The position numbers and the translations under genes were made by a program. DNA of 64,000 nt from Dendrobium chrysotoxum. Lineage: Eukaryota > Streptophyta > Magnoliopsida > Asparagales > Orchidaceae. The stretch is taken from the NCBI GenBank assembly GCA_019925795.1, contig CM034315.1, positions 24,471,867-24,535,866 on the forward strand, read 5' to 3'. Below the pieces are notes generated by a model. It did no database searches. It was not told where the DNA came from and saw nothing but the letters and a program-made list of their open reading frames with translations. This document shows positions 46,581-57,158 of the stretch, piece by piece; position 1 is the stretch's first letter, and the number at the start of each line of letters is the position of its first letter.

Positions 46581-47816
46581 CTTGCAATCCAGTTAATCAC
46601 GAGTCAACAGAATTAGAAGACTAAGCAATAGACTCACTAAGGATCACGACTTACTCGTTTGAAATTGTAATAGACTGATCAAGGCCATCAAAGCTGAGCC
46701 AGAGGTCCCCAAACAATGGCACCAGATCATAGTTAAGTCGCCAAATGCCATATTGAGCTCACCAAAATACAATTGGGCTAAGTTTTAACTAGGGCAACTC
46801 GCCTAATAATAATGCCCGCTCGCCCCAGCTCAAGGATCACTTGATCGAAGGCAGGAACTACTGGCCAACTTCCTTTCATTGTTGGTGACTGCATCAGAAA
46901 GCCAACATGGCATACTGAGGACTTGTGTCTACAACTATAGATAAGGAACCTTATCCATCTACTCATCAAGTCTGGCAAAGACTAGCTAAGATGACTGGCT
47001 ATGTGTGCTCATTAATGTTCTGGCCATATGAATTTACACGTGTATAGAGAGGCCTTCTCATATATATATATCTAAGAAAATCGATACACACCAGAAATAA
47101 ATACCACCCAATATATACAATACAATCTCAATTACAGTTAATAAAAGTCGAATTTGTAATCCTAGTTTGAAATTGTGTATTCTTTTTTAGGAGTCAATTA
47201 TGTAGAATGAATTTTTCTTCTCCAGCGATGACTATTCTATTGCTAATTGTAGTTTTATATTTATTGATTCATATAATATTGAAACTCAAGGTCTCATCTC
47301 CAGTGTGATCTATAATATGAGAATTATTTATAGATTATCTGTTATTAATTTTAAAGTTAACTTAAACCAAATATTTATTTCAAACTCTGATTGAAATTTT
47401 CTGCCTTGAAATTACAATTACTTCTCATGCAATAGAACACAACCAACATAAATGCTTCCAACAAAAAATTAATTGAGTTTAATATACACTAAATCATATA
47501 TCAATTTAATTTTAATCACACTAAACATTATATATATAGTTAAAATTACATTTTATAAATATAAAAAAATGTAACTAATAGGTCTACAACATCACAAGAG
47601 TAAAAGAAAAAGCTAAATATAAATACAAATTATAAAATGTAGGGGATATTTGCTTAAAAATTCTCATAACTTGCTCATTTATTTAAAAATAAGATAATTT
47701 TAAAAATCTTTATGGAAGGACATTAATTTATTACATTTTACAAAACAAATAAAAATGCCCGAATCTTTTGTTAGAAATTTTAAAACCGGTTTTTTTTTTA
47801 TTTTTGAAACCTTGCT
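46581..47816. other. Gene-free spacer
   Basis: A GC-normal stretch at 46670-47000 (open frame 46778-46978, minus) might be retroelement debris, but I recognise no domain. From 47040 it is plain AT-rich sequence. Confidence 0.4.
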
Positions 47817-47832
47817 TTAATAATATGGATAG

Positions 47833-47957
47833 ACACAGCTCATCTTGGTCTGTTGGTTAAGAGCTTAGGCTTCCAACTAAAAGATCTTGGATTTGAGTCT
47901 TTGTGTATGCATTGTGTGTGTGAGTTTGATTTAATTGACCTAAATGTCCCAAAAAAA
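47833..47957 (+). mobile_element. tRNA-derived SINE, copy 2, with target duplication
   Basis: It begins ACACAGCTCATCTTGGTCTG. The A-box-like TGGTCTGTTGG and B-box-like GGATTTGAGTCTT are spaced as in tRNA-derived SINEs. It ends in GACCTAAATGTCCC and A7. The flanks carry TTAATAATATGGATAG on the left (47817-47832) and the same sequence with a 3-bp TAT insertion on the right (47958-47976), a clear target duplication. About 125 bp long. It matches the copy at 13262-13392. Confidence 0.8.
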
Positions 47958-47976
47958 TTAATAATATTATGGATAG

Positions 47977-48554
47977 GTTTAGCTTAAAAAAATCCTAAAA
48001 CGTAATAGATCATGAATATACCACATAAAAATAGTTAAGAATTTATATATTTAGTTAATTGCTGTAAGTAAGAGCCAAAAAAACCAACACCAAAAAAAAA
48101 CTAACCGTTAAGTGTGTAGATGGAAAATCCTTAATGCAATGCGATGCGTTCAAATCGTAAATTGATATATTTGTTTTCAAGCGCAGATGATAGAGAGAGG
48201 AAATAAACGAAAAAAAATAAAAAATACCTCACGACAAAATGACTCCACCATAGGATTGATGTACACTATTTGTATCTTAGCCAGTGCGCTATCTCCAGCT
48301 CTTCCCACCGCGCCAGTTGTGCTAATTGCTAAAGGCGAAGTGTGCTGAGACCGAGAACGTCCATGCCTTTTGCATCCCCTGTCGGTTTCACCTGACCCCA
48401 TCCCTTTTAGACATTTCATCAAGCAGAAGGTTCGCGTGATTAAAAATACAAAATATTCACCTCCACTGCAATAAAAAAAACCATCTCTATACTGATCCAA
48501 CATGCAACAAATATCTCCTCTTTTCATCTCAGCCAAGGAAAATTTCGAATATAG
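47977..48554. other. Upstream region of the ERF gene
   Basis: No second gene is convincing here. The 119-residue frame 48177-48536 (-) is Cys- and aromatic-rich and has no recognisable domain; I regard it as chance. Confidence 0.45.
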
Positions 48555-48666
48555 TTGACAATTTTAGCTGCTTCTGGATGCCTAACAGAGTCCAGTGCTA
48601 TTAAAACTCTAAACTTCTGCCCTACTTCCTTCTCGGAAGCATCCCTTCTGACTTCAATTATAAATA
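48555..48666 (+). promoter_or_regulatory. Putative ERF core promoter (TATA box, W-box)
   Basis: TATAAATA is at 48659-48666, 58 bp before the ATG, so transcription would start at about 48690-48700 with a short leader. A W-box core TTGACA is at 48555. WRKY factors bind such cores, and stress-inducible ERF genes often carry them; its function here is inference. Confidence 0.55.
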
Positions 48667-48723
48667 CTCGAGTTATTATAGTAAATTCCCCGCTCAATCT
48701 TCTCACATCACACTCCAACCTAC

Positions 48724-49482
48724 ATGGCCACCCAAGACATCTCCATCCCCGCTTTCGACCTCATCAGCGAACACCTCCTCGAGGACGCAGCCGCCTCACT
48801 CGACAACCTACCCACGCCGACGGCGCTAGCTCTCCCCCCTCCCGGTGACATCACTGTCTCCGACTACCTGGAAGTACAAACTGAAATGTACACAGCATTC
48901 GACGGAGGGTTCAGATTCCGGGAGCGACCGCAATCGATGATCCGATTCGGCGGGGATCGTTCTGATCTAGACCTCAATATTGACTGGCTTGACGGCGGTA
49001 TTCGTCCGACGGAGTTAATCGTCGACCGTCATTACCGTGGTGTCCGGCATAGGCCCTGGGGAAAATTCGCGGCGGAAATCCGTGATCCCAAACGGCGAGG
49101 ATCTAGGATTTGGCTCGGCACATTTGACACCGCGGTTGAGGCCGCAAGGGCTTACGACAACGCTGCTTTCCAGATGCGCGGAAGCAAGGCTATCCTAAAC
49201 TTCCCCAACGAGATCGGCCAATCGGCAAATAAATCTGCAAGGAATTCGGCGGTGATGTCTCCGGAGAAGAGGAGGAGGGATTGTATGGAAGCGGAAAAGG
49301 TTTTGAAGAGGGAGAGAATAGAAAAATCGGAAAATAATATTCCGGCGGACTGCCACTTGCTGCCGACGATGTGGTCAGCGGTTTTTGAGGAAGCGGAGGT
49401 GAAGGGCGTGTTTAACATGCCGCCTTTATTGCTGTTGGCTTCGAAGCGGGCGATGGGGTTCCCGCAGCTTATTGTCATTTGA
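48724..49482 (+). CDS. AP2/ERF transcription factor, ERF5/ERF6-like (group IXb)
   Basis: An intronless 252-residue nuclear DNA-binding protein. The single AP2/ERF domain spans residues about 103-161, from HYRGVRHRPWGKFAAEIRDP to GSKAILNFP. It has the WLG core and the ERF-type Ala and Asp (KFAAEIRD) that favour GCC-box DNA. The exact wording GSRIWLGTFDTAVEAARAYD and an N-terminal LISEHLLED motif (residues 14-21) are typical of the stress-responsive ERF5/6/105 subgroup. A basic stretch (EKRRR, 181-185) may be the nuclear signal. The C-terminus (EVKGVFNMPPLLLLASKR, then GFPQLIVI) aligns with the subgroup's tail but lacks its Ser-Pro pairs. The ATG is the first in a short leader behind a TATA box. 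It is GC-richer than all surrounding sequence. A copia element lies 270 bp downstream in convergent orientation. Confidence 0.95.
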   Translation: MATQDISIPAFDLISEHLLEDAAASLDNLPTPTALALPPPGDITVSDYLEVQTEMYTAFDGGFRFRERPQSMIRFGGDRSDLDLNIDWLDGGIRPTELIVDRHYRGVRHRPWGKFAAEIRDPKRRGSRIWLGTFDTAVEAARAYDNAAFQMRGSKAILNFPNEIGQSANKSARNSAVMSPEKRRRDCMEAEKVLKRERIEKSENNIPADCHLLPTMWSAVFEEAEVKGVFNMPPLLLLASKRAMGFPQLIVI

Positions 49483-49688
49483 AGATAGAAGGATGTCTGT
49501 TGATGACAGAAAATTATTAAAGGTATATTTGGGACGGCTGCAGTTATCATTAAAGTAGATTATGAAATTATTGTAAAGAAAGTTGTTTTTTAAAGTTGAT
49601 ATATAAAAATCAGTAAATTTTATTTGGATAGTATTACTGTTAAATTGCTGTGCTGCTACTGTTTGACAACAAATTACCTTGTTACCCT

Positions 49689-49691
<3 letters not shown>
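49483..49691 (+). other. ERF downstream region
   Basis: No canonical AATAAA is obvious within the first 100 bases, but near-matches (ATTAAA at 49516 and 49552) occur. The stretch is AT-rich and ends at a microsatellite. Confidence 0.4.

Positions 49692-49746
<55 letters not shown>
49692..49746. repeat. (AT)n microsatellite, about 27 repeats
   Basis: A pure AT alternation of 55 bp, directly before the copia insertion. The long open frames across it are artefacts. Confidence 0.95.
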
Positions 49747-49749
<3 letters not shown>

Positions 49750-49751
49750 AT

Positions 49752-49990
49752 TGTGGAAATTAGTAGAGAAGCAAAACTTCACCAACCAGAGAGAAGATCT
49801 CTCTGTCTCTTCATTAACTGATCATCGTCCCCTTTGTATGCTACAGTACATAGGTAATTATACACATGATAGAGTATTCTAGAATGTATATGTGTAGGTG
49901 TGTGATACATGACACTTGTATGGATGAGATGCATTGAGCGGTTAGTAAAGGATGAGTGGAGTTCGTGCTTGTGTCAGGTTTCCGTTAATA
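49752..49990 (-). repeat. 3' LTR of the copia element
   Basis: On the element strand it starts TATTAACGGAAACCTGAC, where the usual TG start has changed to TA, and ends AATTTCCACA. The element's stop codon (TGA at 49974) lies just inside it. Confidence 0.9.
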
Positions 49991-50003
49991 CTCCCCCGCA
50001 AGC
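49991..50003 (-). other. Polypurine tract of the copia element
   Basis: The element strand reads GCTTGCGGGGGAG directly before the 3' LTR; GCGGGGGAG is the usual plus-strand primer type for copia elements. Confidence 0.8.
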
Positions 50004-53000
50004 AGACGGTCCTTGTTGGACTGTAAGCTTGAGCCTTAAATCTTGGAACCTGCGAGTGGAGAGTGGCTTGGTGAAGACATCAGCTAGCTGATCTTGTGTT
50101 GTCACTAGTACAATGTTGATAGATTTGGAGTGAATGTGATCCCGTATAAAGTGTTGATCGATGTCAATGTGCTTTGTCCTTGCATGACAAACAGGATTAT
50201 TCGCAAGTACAATGGCAGAAGTATTGTTACATTTGATTTCAGTGGGCTGCAAACAGGAAATATTAAAATCGACAAGTAGTTTGCGAAGCCAAAGAACATC
50301 AGCAGTAGTAGCAGCAAGCACTCTGTATTCGGCCTCGGTAGAAGACCGAGCAACCGTGTGTTGCTTTTTAACACTCCAGGAGATTAGTGTGTTGCCAAAG
50401 AACGTACATTGACCAGTTGTGGAGCGACGAGTATGCTTGTCGCTTGCCCAATCAGTGTCGGAGAAGGAACAGAGGATAAATGGACCTTTGGAAATGGGAA
50501 TGCCATACTGAGCTGTGCCTTTAATATAGCGGAGGACTTTCTTAAGCAGCAAAGCATGTTCAGATGATGGAGTGTGCATGTATTGGCATAGTACATTAAT
50601 GGGATATGCAATATCCGATCTTGTAATAGTCAAAAACTGCAAGGAGCCAGTTATTTGTCGGTAAAAGGTAGGATCAGACGGTAGCCGATCATCAGGGATA
50701 TGCATTGGTAGTTTGGTACAGGTAGGATTGGATAGTGGTTTGCATTTCAGAAGACCAGCGGTTTGAAGAATGATATAGGCATAGGCAGTTTGAGACATAA
50801 AGTATGAATTATCAGTGGAGGTAATGCTAATGCCGAGTACCTAGATGTTTCACGGCAAAGTGCTGGTTGAGTTGAAGCAGAAGCATGGATATCATATTGG
50901 AATCATTGCCAGTTAAAAGTATATCATCAACGTATATAAGCAAATACAATTGAACTCCATTTTTGTTGAAAATAAGAAGAGAAGAGTTAGCCTGACCATG
51001 GTGATACCCGAAAGCTTTGAGATGATTGGAAAAGGTTGCAAACCACTGACGTGATGCTTGCTTGAGGCAATAAATGGCTTTGCGGAGTAGGCACACATAG
51101 TTGGGTTTTAGTTTGTCTTCAAAACCTTTAGGTTGTGTCATGTAAATTTCATCATCAAGAGTTCCATGAAGGAATGCATTTGCAACATCAAGCTGATGTA
51201 TTGGCCAAGCATTATTGAGGGCAATAGTAAGTAGAAGTCGAATGGTGGGAAACTTTGCTACTGGGCTAAAGGTTTCGAGAAAATTGATCCCATATTCTTG
51301 ATGGTTGCCTTGAGCAACTAATCTGGCCTTAAAGCAGGCAATTGAGCCATCAGAATGAAACTTGGTATGAAATAGCCACTTGCAACCTAAGACCAGTTTG
51401 TCAGGCGGAGGGGGCACCAACATCCACGTCCCTTGTTGCTGAAGGGCAAGGAATTCAGTAGCCATAGCATCTCTCCAATGGGAACATTTCATGGCTTCAG
51501 AAAAGGATGTTGGGTCAGGTAGGGAAGAGGAATTGATAGGAGTTTGAGAATGAATTAAATTAAGACGTTTGGAAGGTTTGAGGGTACCAGTAGTGGATCT
51601 GGTAATCATGTGATGTGTTTTTGTGGGAAGTTGAGGCAGGGGTGGGAGCATGAAGGAGCTGGTAGGTTCAGATGTGGAGGGAGCTAGTGATGGAGGTTGG
51701 ATAGGTTGTTGTGGAGATGTTGTTGGAGAAACAGAGATTGGAGAGGAGATAATGGGAGGAGTTGTCTGTGTAGTGGGGGTTAAGATGCCAGGTGGTATTG
51801 AAGGGGACGTAGAAGATGATTGAGAAAGTGGGAGGACTTTAAACGGAAAGGAGTCTTCATCAAAGGACAGATGATAAGAAGTGTATATGCGATAAGTAAG
51901 GGGATCGAGACACCGATAACCTTTGGAGGTGGAGGAATAACCAATGAAATCATAAGAAATAGCTTTGGGAGAAAGTTTGTGACGGTGCGTGGGAGGAAGC
52001 AGCGGAAAACAGGCACACCCGAATATTTTTACTGAAGCATAGTCAGGTGTGATGTTATATAAAATTTGAAGTGGAGACTGATTATTAATGGAGCGAGACG
52101 GAAGGCGGTTGATAAGATATGATGCCGTCAAGACTGCCTCAGTCCAGAGGGAAGATGGGAGAGAAGCCATGTGCAAAAGTGTTCTTGTAGTTTCAATGAG
52201 ATGATGATGCTTGCACTCAGCAAGACCGTTTTGTTCAGGAGTATAGGGATAAGAGATTTGATGTTCAATGTCATGTTGCTGTAAGAATGTGGTCAATTGA
52301 ACATTGACATATTCTTTGCCCCCATCGGATCAGAGACATTTGATTTTATGAGAGAGTTGATTTTCAATAAGAGTTTTGAAGTTGATAAATGTTAAAGTAA
52401 CATCAGATTTATATTGGAGAGGAAACAACCATATAAATCTAGAGAAATCATCAATAAAGATAACTTAGTATCTATATCCTTGATGTGAAGCAATTGGGGA
52501 GGGACCCCATACATAAGAGTGAATTAAAGATAGAGGATGAGAAGAACTAGTTATAGAATTTGGAAAAGCTAACTTATGGCCTTTGTTGACCTTACAATCA
52601 TGACAAACAAAAGAAGAAACAAGAATTTTAAGATAATGGTGGTTGTTGGAGATGAGTTGAAGCACGCGGTGATGCAGATGTCCGAGACGATTATGCCATA
52701 GTGAAGATGCGCGGGAAGCATGAAGGGCGGTAGATGATGGTGATGATATCGGATATAGTCCGTTACTGCTTGGTCTCCGGAGAAGAACTTGATGCGTCGT
52801 CAAGTCCTTAATAGTAAAACCATGGGCATCAAATAGAACAGAAATATTATTGTATTTGATAAGATTGGATAGAGAAAGGATATTATAGGATAAGTGAGGT
52901 GAATGCAGAAGAGGAGAAATTTTGAGCTTACAATATGGGGTGGGTAGAATACCAGTTCGGGAGTGTGCTATGGGTATTGATCGTCCATCACCAATTTGAA

Positions 53001-54042
53001 CTCTATCGAGACCAAGGTACTGCTGTGGCTGAGCAAGGTTATCGAGGGAATTGGTCAAGCGCGAAGATGCACCAAAGTCCAAATACCAATCTGGATTGGA
53101 TGAGTCTTGTGCAGCCATCATCGCTACAGGTTTGGATGTAGAGGTAGAAACTTGCGGAATATATTTCGGATTTAAACGATGCCAGCAAGCAGACGCAACA
53201 TGGCCTTTCTTGTTACATATCTGACAAATGGTAGTATTGAAGGAATTCAGCCTGTTTGACGATTGTGGAAACCAACCTCGACTACGACGTCCTCTTCCGC
53301 GAGCAGAATATAAAGATGTGGTAGGGTCACTTGCAGAGAAATGCTTAAGGGATTCAGACTGTAAGTTGATATCTTCAATGAGTAAGAGAGGATATAGTTC
53401 ATCAAGGGTAATTAAATCAGACCTCGTTCGTATTGATGTCTTAAATGCCTGATACGAAGGTGGAAGGCCATTGAGCGTATACATAATGATATCCTCTATG
53501 TCTACATTGGAGCCTGCAGCTGCAATATTATCAACTATAGTTTTGATTTCAGTTAAATATTGAGCCATTGAAACATTTTTCATGGTGATGTTGTGAAGCT
53601 CATTTTTGAGCTGAATCACCCGTGATCTATTTTAGGCCTGCAGACATTTCTCAAGGGTATCCCAGATAGCTGAACAGGATTTCAAGTTGATGACATAAGG
53701 CAGAATGGAGGAAGAAAGAGTAGAGCAAATTGCAGCTGCGAGATTCTGATCAATCAGAATCCATTCGGTATATTGAGGGTTAATAGCTACCGTTCCATCT
53801 GATTGAGAAAGTGTGCATCGAGGAGGTGTCGCAGTGGGAAGAATAAAACTGGAGAAACCATTAGCTCGCAGGATCTTGATAATTTGTGACTTCTACATGG
53901 GATAATTGTCACTAGACAGCTGAGTAGGAACCAGGAACCGTATGTTTGCAATGACAAACTTCAATGAAGCTGGTATGACACAGCTTTCAAGAAGCAATGA
54001 GGAAGAACCATCTCCGATCTGGGAGGTAGAAGATTGAGCCAT
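50004..54042 (-). pseudogene. copia gag-pol polyprotein, four stops and a frameshift
   Basis: Start ATG at 54042 (MAQSSTSQIGDG). One frame runs to about 50830 but is broken by TAG at 53893, TAA at 53632, TAA at 52465 and TGA at 52330. Domains in order: gag; zinc knuckle CQICNKKGHVASACW (about 53180-53225); protease WYLDFGASS (about 53090), where the family has DSGA, so the site is altered; integrase zinc motif (HNRLGHLHH, then CHDCK) and core (FIDDFSRF, SDGGKEY, PYTPEQNGLAE); RT with LDVANAFLHG and the catalytic YVDDILL (about 50935). A frameshift near 50830 (probable short deletion after KHLG) leads to the last frame, with RNase H (SDTDWASDKHTRRST, STEAEYR, TKHIDID) to 49974. This gag-pol is not translatable as a whole. 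Confidence 0.9.
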
Positions 54043-54066
54043 GAAACAGAGCTACCCAGGTTCATA

Positions 54067-54078
54067 GCTCTGATACCA
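54067..54078 (-). other. Primer-binding site (initiator tRNA-Met type)
   Basis: The element strand reads TGGTATCAGAGC directly after the 5' LTR. It is complementary to the 3' end of plant initiator tRNA-Met, the usual primer of copia reverse transcription. Confidence 0.9.
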
Positions 54079-54317
54079 TGTGGAAATTAGTAGGGAAGCA
54101 AAACTTCACCAACCAGAGAGAAGATCTCTCTGTCTCTGTATTAACTGATCATCATCCCCTTTGTATGCTACAATACATAGGTAATTATACATATGATAGA
54201 GTATTCTAGAATGTATATGTGTAGGTGTGTGATACATGACACTTGTATGGATGAGATGCATTGAACGGTTAGTAAAGGATGAGTGGAGTCCGTGCTTGTG
54301 TCAGGTTTTCATTAATA
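54079..54317 (-). repeat. 5' LTR of the copia element
   Basis: Same length as the 3' LTR. It contains the element promoter, which points left toward the ERF gene. About 10 mismatches separate it from the other LTR. Confidence 0.9.
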
Positions 54318-54322
54318 AAGAT

Positions 54323-55317
54323 GAATAAAATTTGTTCAAATTTTAATTTTTTTTTAACTCTTTATGTTAACAAATCTGACTTAAAACCACTTTGTTAGAA
54401 ACACTTGCAATGTTGCTTCTTTCAGCATGAAAAAATTATACGTATAAAAAAAGGCACACGATGTAGAGTGATATCAAGCAAGTAAAGTTTGTAAGCATAT
54501 ACAACAGTTGAATGGAAGCATTTCAAGGAAGTAATGTGTAAAATTTAGCTAAATAGAACAGGTGAAAGCATACTCCTAATATTTTCAATGCCCTAGATAG
54601 AAGATGAAGGAGAAGAGAAAGGTAAGGAGGTATATCTACTTGTCAGGAGGAGAAACGATGGTTGAGAAGCTCTTGTTCGGCCCAGATCACGGAGGGGGCG
54701 GGAGCTGGTGGCTTACGTTAGCGCAAGAGGTCAAGTGGAGGCGAGGCAGAACGTGCAGGCGCGGCTAACTGGGGCTTACGATCGGCAGAGGGAAATCAGG
54801 GCTTGAGGTCGTTCGTCTGGGCTGGATCGGACTGGACAGTGACGGAGGTCGAGGAGATGGGATGGGCCTTTAGCTCTTCAAGCTGTCTGATTAGGTCTTT
54901 AGCTCTTCAATACCCGAGCGATTTCGATGGGATGGGCCTTTAGCTCTTCAATACCTGAGCGACTCCGATGTACCAGACGATTGAGGTCACGAGGGTGGTG
55001 ATATGAGGTACAAGGAGGAAGAAATGGTCGCAGAAGTTCGCCAGGATGAGGAAGACGAGGTAATTTGCAGATAACTGTAAGGGCATTGACATCTTTCTCA
55101 TACCTTCGAACAGTGGGAAGCAGGCGAACGCGGGGAGGTTCCTTCAGATGGGAAAAGCAACAACCAAACGTGGAAATTTTTAGAACAGAGCACGATTGCT
55201 TGACCCCAAACCACATCTCAGTTACGTTCCGTGAAGCACAGTAGAGAAAAATTCGTCCCAAATCGACCCTAAATTTGATAAAATAATTTTGACAATCTGG
55301 TAAATATCATCGGATAA
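54323..55317. other. Spacer with GC-normal stretch and 70-bp duplication
   Basis: The stretch 54640-55260 is less AT-rich than its surroundings. The phrase GATGGGATGGGCCTTTAGCT is repeated at 54856 and 54926 (period 70). The 120-residue frame 54899-55261 (-) is the longest here; it has no domain I know. A 5' exon remnant of a minus-strand gene is possible but unsupported. Confidence 0.4.
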
Positions 55318-55338
55318 CCCTAAACCCTAAACCCTAAA
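55318..55338 (+). repeat. Three telomere-type CCCTAAA repeats (telo-box)
   Basis: Three perfect copies of CCCTAAA. Short runs like this occur as telo-boxes near plant promoters or as relics of double-strand-break repair. Confidence 0.9.
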
Positions 55339-55349
55339 TCAATTAATGA

Positions 55350-55445
55350 GATCGGGTCTGCGGCCGAGTGGTCGACGGAACACGGTCCTCCCATCTCACC
55401 CGAGCTCGAATCCCTTAAACTGTCCCAAAAAAAAATTACCATTGG
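55350..55445 (+). mobile_element. Short tRNA-derived (Ser/Leu-like) insertion
   Basis: An A-box-like GCGGCCGAGTGGTCGACGG and a B-box-like GAGCTCGAATCCC are followed by CTGTCCC and A9. ATCAATTAATGA occurs exactly on both sides (55338-55349 and 55446-55457), consistent with a 12-bp target duplication. Ten bases separate the A tail from the right repeat, which is unusual. It does not fold as a complete tRNA by eye, so it is a SINE or retro-inserted tRNA fragment rather than a tRNA gene. Confidence 0.6.
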
Positions 55446-55457
55446 ATCAATTAATGA

Positions 55458-57158
55458 AGAAATTAAAAAAAAAAACTCATAATTTTTTAATTAGTCAAAC
55501 ATTCGCGCTTTTAAAAGAATTTAGAAAGGAGCAAATTGAGTGGTATTGTCAAGTGAGCAAATAGTTATCAATTTTGCAAAGTAAAATCATCCTACCATGG
55601 GCGACTAGGCTTGCAACGTAGGCACAATGCTAACATTTTGGCAAAATTTTTAGGTACGGTCACCGGACGTTGTTTGGAGGCCAATCAGGACGTACCAAGT
55701 CACCAATATACTGTTTATTGTTATTATATACCATTGTATATCGGATGATGTGACGCGTCCTGATTAGCCTCTGAATGATGAAGTGACCGCACGTGATAAT
55801 CTCTCCATATTTTGACAGAGCCGATTTGATAAATTTAATTATATTAGCTTATTTTAATATATTGATTGGTTGAGAATTTTGATTATTAATTAAGAAGATA
55901 CATGCCCTCTATTTTGCTCACCTTGTTCTTCCCCAAAAAATAATTTTAATTATTATTTTTTAAAAAATTTAACTCAGGGATGCTGGCAACCTACTTTGCT
56001 CCAAAATCTTCTATTTAATCTAGACCTTCTTTTTTCAAAGACAAAAGCCAAATTCTAAAAAGAAATATTATATAAAATTATATAAGTAAAAAAGTATAAT
56101 TCGGACAAAATTTAGAAGAAGAAAAAATGTTAAAAAATTTATATTTTTTTTTTCAAAATAAAATGAAATTGTTTTTCATTTTCGTAAGAAAATCTAAATT
56201 TTTTCCATTTTCTTAAGAAATAACAAAATTCTTTTGCATTTTTAATGTTGGCGACTCCATAAAAAAATGTTAAATATTTATTTCATATGTCTTTTCTGAA
56301 GTTCAAGTTTGTGCTATGGTGGTAGATCACCTCGCCTGCCACGTTGAGAGCGCGGATTCAAACCCTGAGATTGTAGTTTCATGAGTAGTTTATGCAGTTA
56401 TTTCTTTGATAATAAAAATATTTTAAAAAACTATATTTAGTTGTAAAAGAAATTAAATTATAAATTTGTAGTTAATATTTTATATTTAAAATGTACAAAT
56501 TTAATTTAAATTTTTATTTTTTATTTCCTCAAATAAAAAATATGTTAAATTAATTAGATTTTCTTGTATCTGATTTTTTTATATTATACTATAAAGTTAA
56601 TTGAAAATAAATTTAATTTATAAAATAATTAATATAAAAAATTTATGTAATACAAATCAATAAGTTATATATAAATTTATTTTAATTAAATTTAATTGTA
56701 TATATTTTAATTAAATATCTTTGTATATATTTTGATTAAATTTATACATAGATTTACATCTTTCAATGAAATTTAATTAAAATAAATATATTTATAATTA
56801 TTTATTTTATATAAATATAATTTCTTTAGATAAATTTACTTATAATTAATTATTTACATATTCAATTTATTTCTAATTAAAATTTTCATAAATATAAACA
56901 TATCTTTTCAAATAAAAAAAAATCTAATTAACTTTGTTCATATTTTTCATTTAAAAAATAAAACAAAGATAACATTTATATTTACACGTATCAAATATTT
57001 AAAATTCATAAAAATTAAAATTTCTATTTTATTTATATTATTATTGTTAAATATAAATTTTTTTAACAATTTTATTGTAAACTAAACAACATTAAACTAC
57101 ATTTCTTTGGTTTTAACCTCTACAACTTACGTGGTAGGCTAGGGGAACTAGTATTATA
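55458..57158. other. AT-rich spacer with a possible tRNA-like relic
   Basis: No gene. At 56310-56375 the phrases CTATGGTGGTAGATCACC and GCGGATTCAAACCC resemble tRNA A- and B-boxes and may be an old SINE; boundaries are not visible. The rest is low-complexity AT. Confidence 0.4.

Larger units (their letters stand above)
49752..54317 (-). mobile_element. Complete Ty1/copia retrotransposon (4566 bp), coding-dead
   Basis: Two 239-bp LTRs (49752-49990 and 54079-54317) bound an internal region with primer-binding site, gag-pol and polypurine tract in the order expected on the minus strand. The target duplication AAGAT is perfect (49747-49751 and 54318-54322). I count about 10 differences between the LTRs, roughly 4%. 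The integrase-before-RT order makes it copia. The small size, short LTRs and single long frame suggest the Ale/Retrofit group, but that is tentative. Four in-frame stops and one frameshift inactivate gag-pol, so movement would need proteins from other copies. Confidence 0.95.

Noticed and set aside
48177..48536. 119-residue minus-strand frame upstream of the ERF gene
   Set aside because: No recognisable domain and no promoter or splice evidence; likely chance in the upstream region.
49624..49821. YIYIYI-type frames across 49426-49821
   Set aside because: Artefact of the AT microsatellite.
54899..55261. 120-residue minus-strand frame in GC-normal sequence
   Set aside because: Possible exon remnant, but no domain, no partner exons and overlap with a local duplication.
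55350..55445. Functional tRNA-Ser or tRNA-Leu gene
   Set aside because: The A and B boxes are degenerate, a proper acceptor stem is not visible, and an A tail with flanking duplications points to a retro-inserted fragment.
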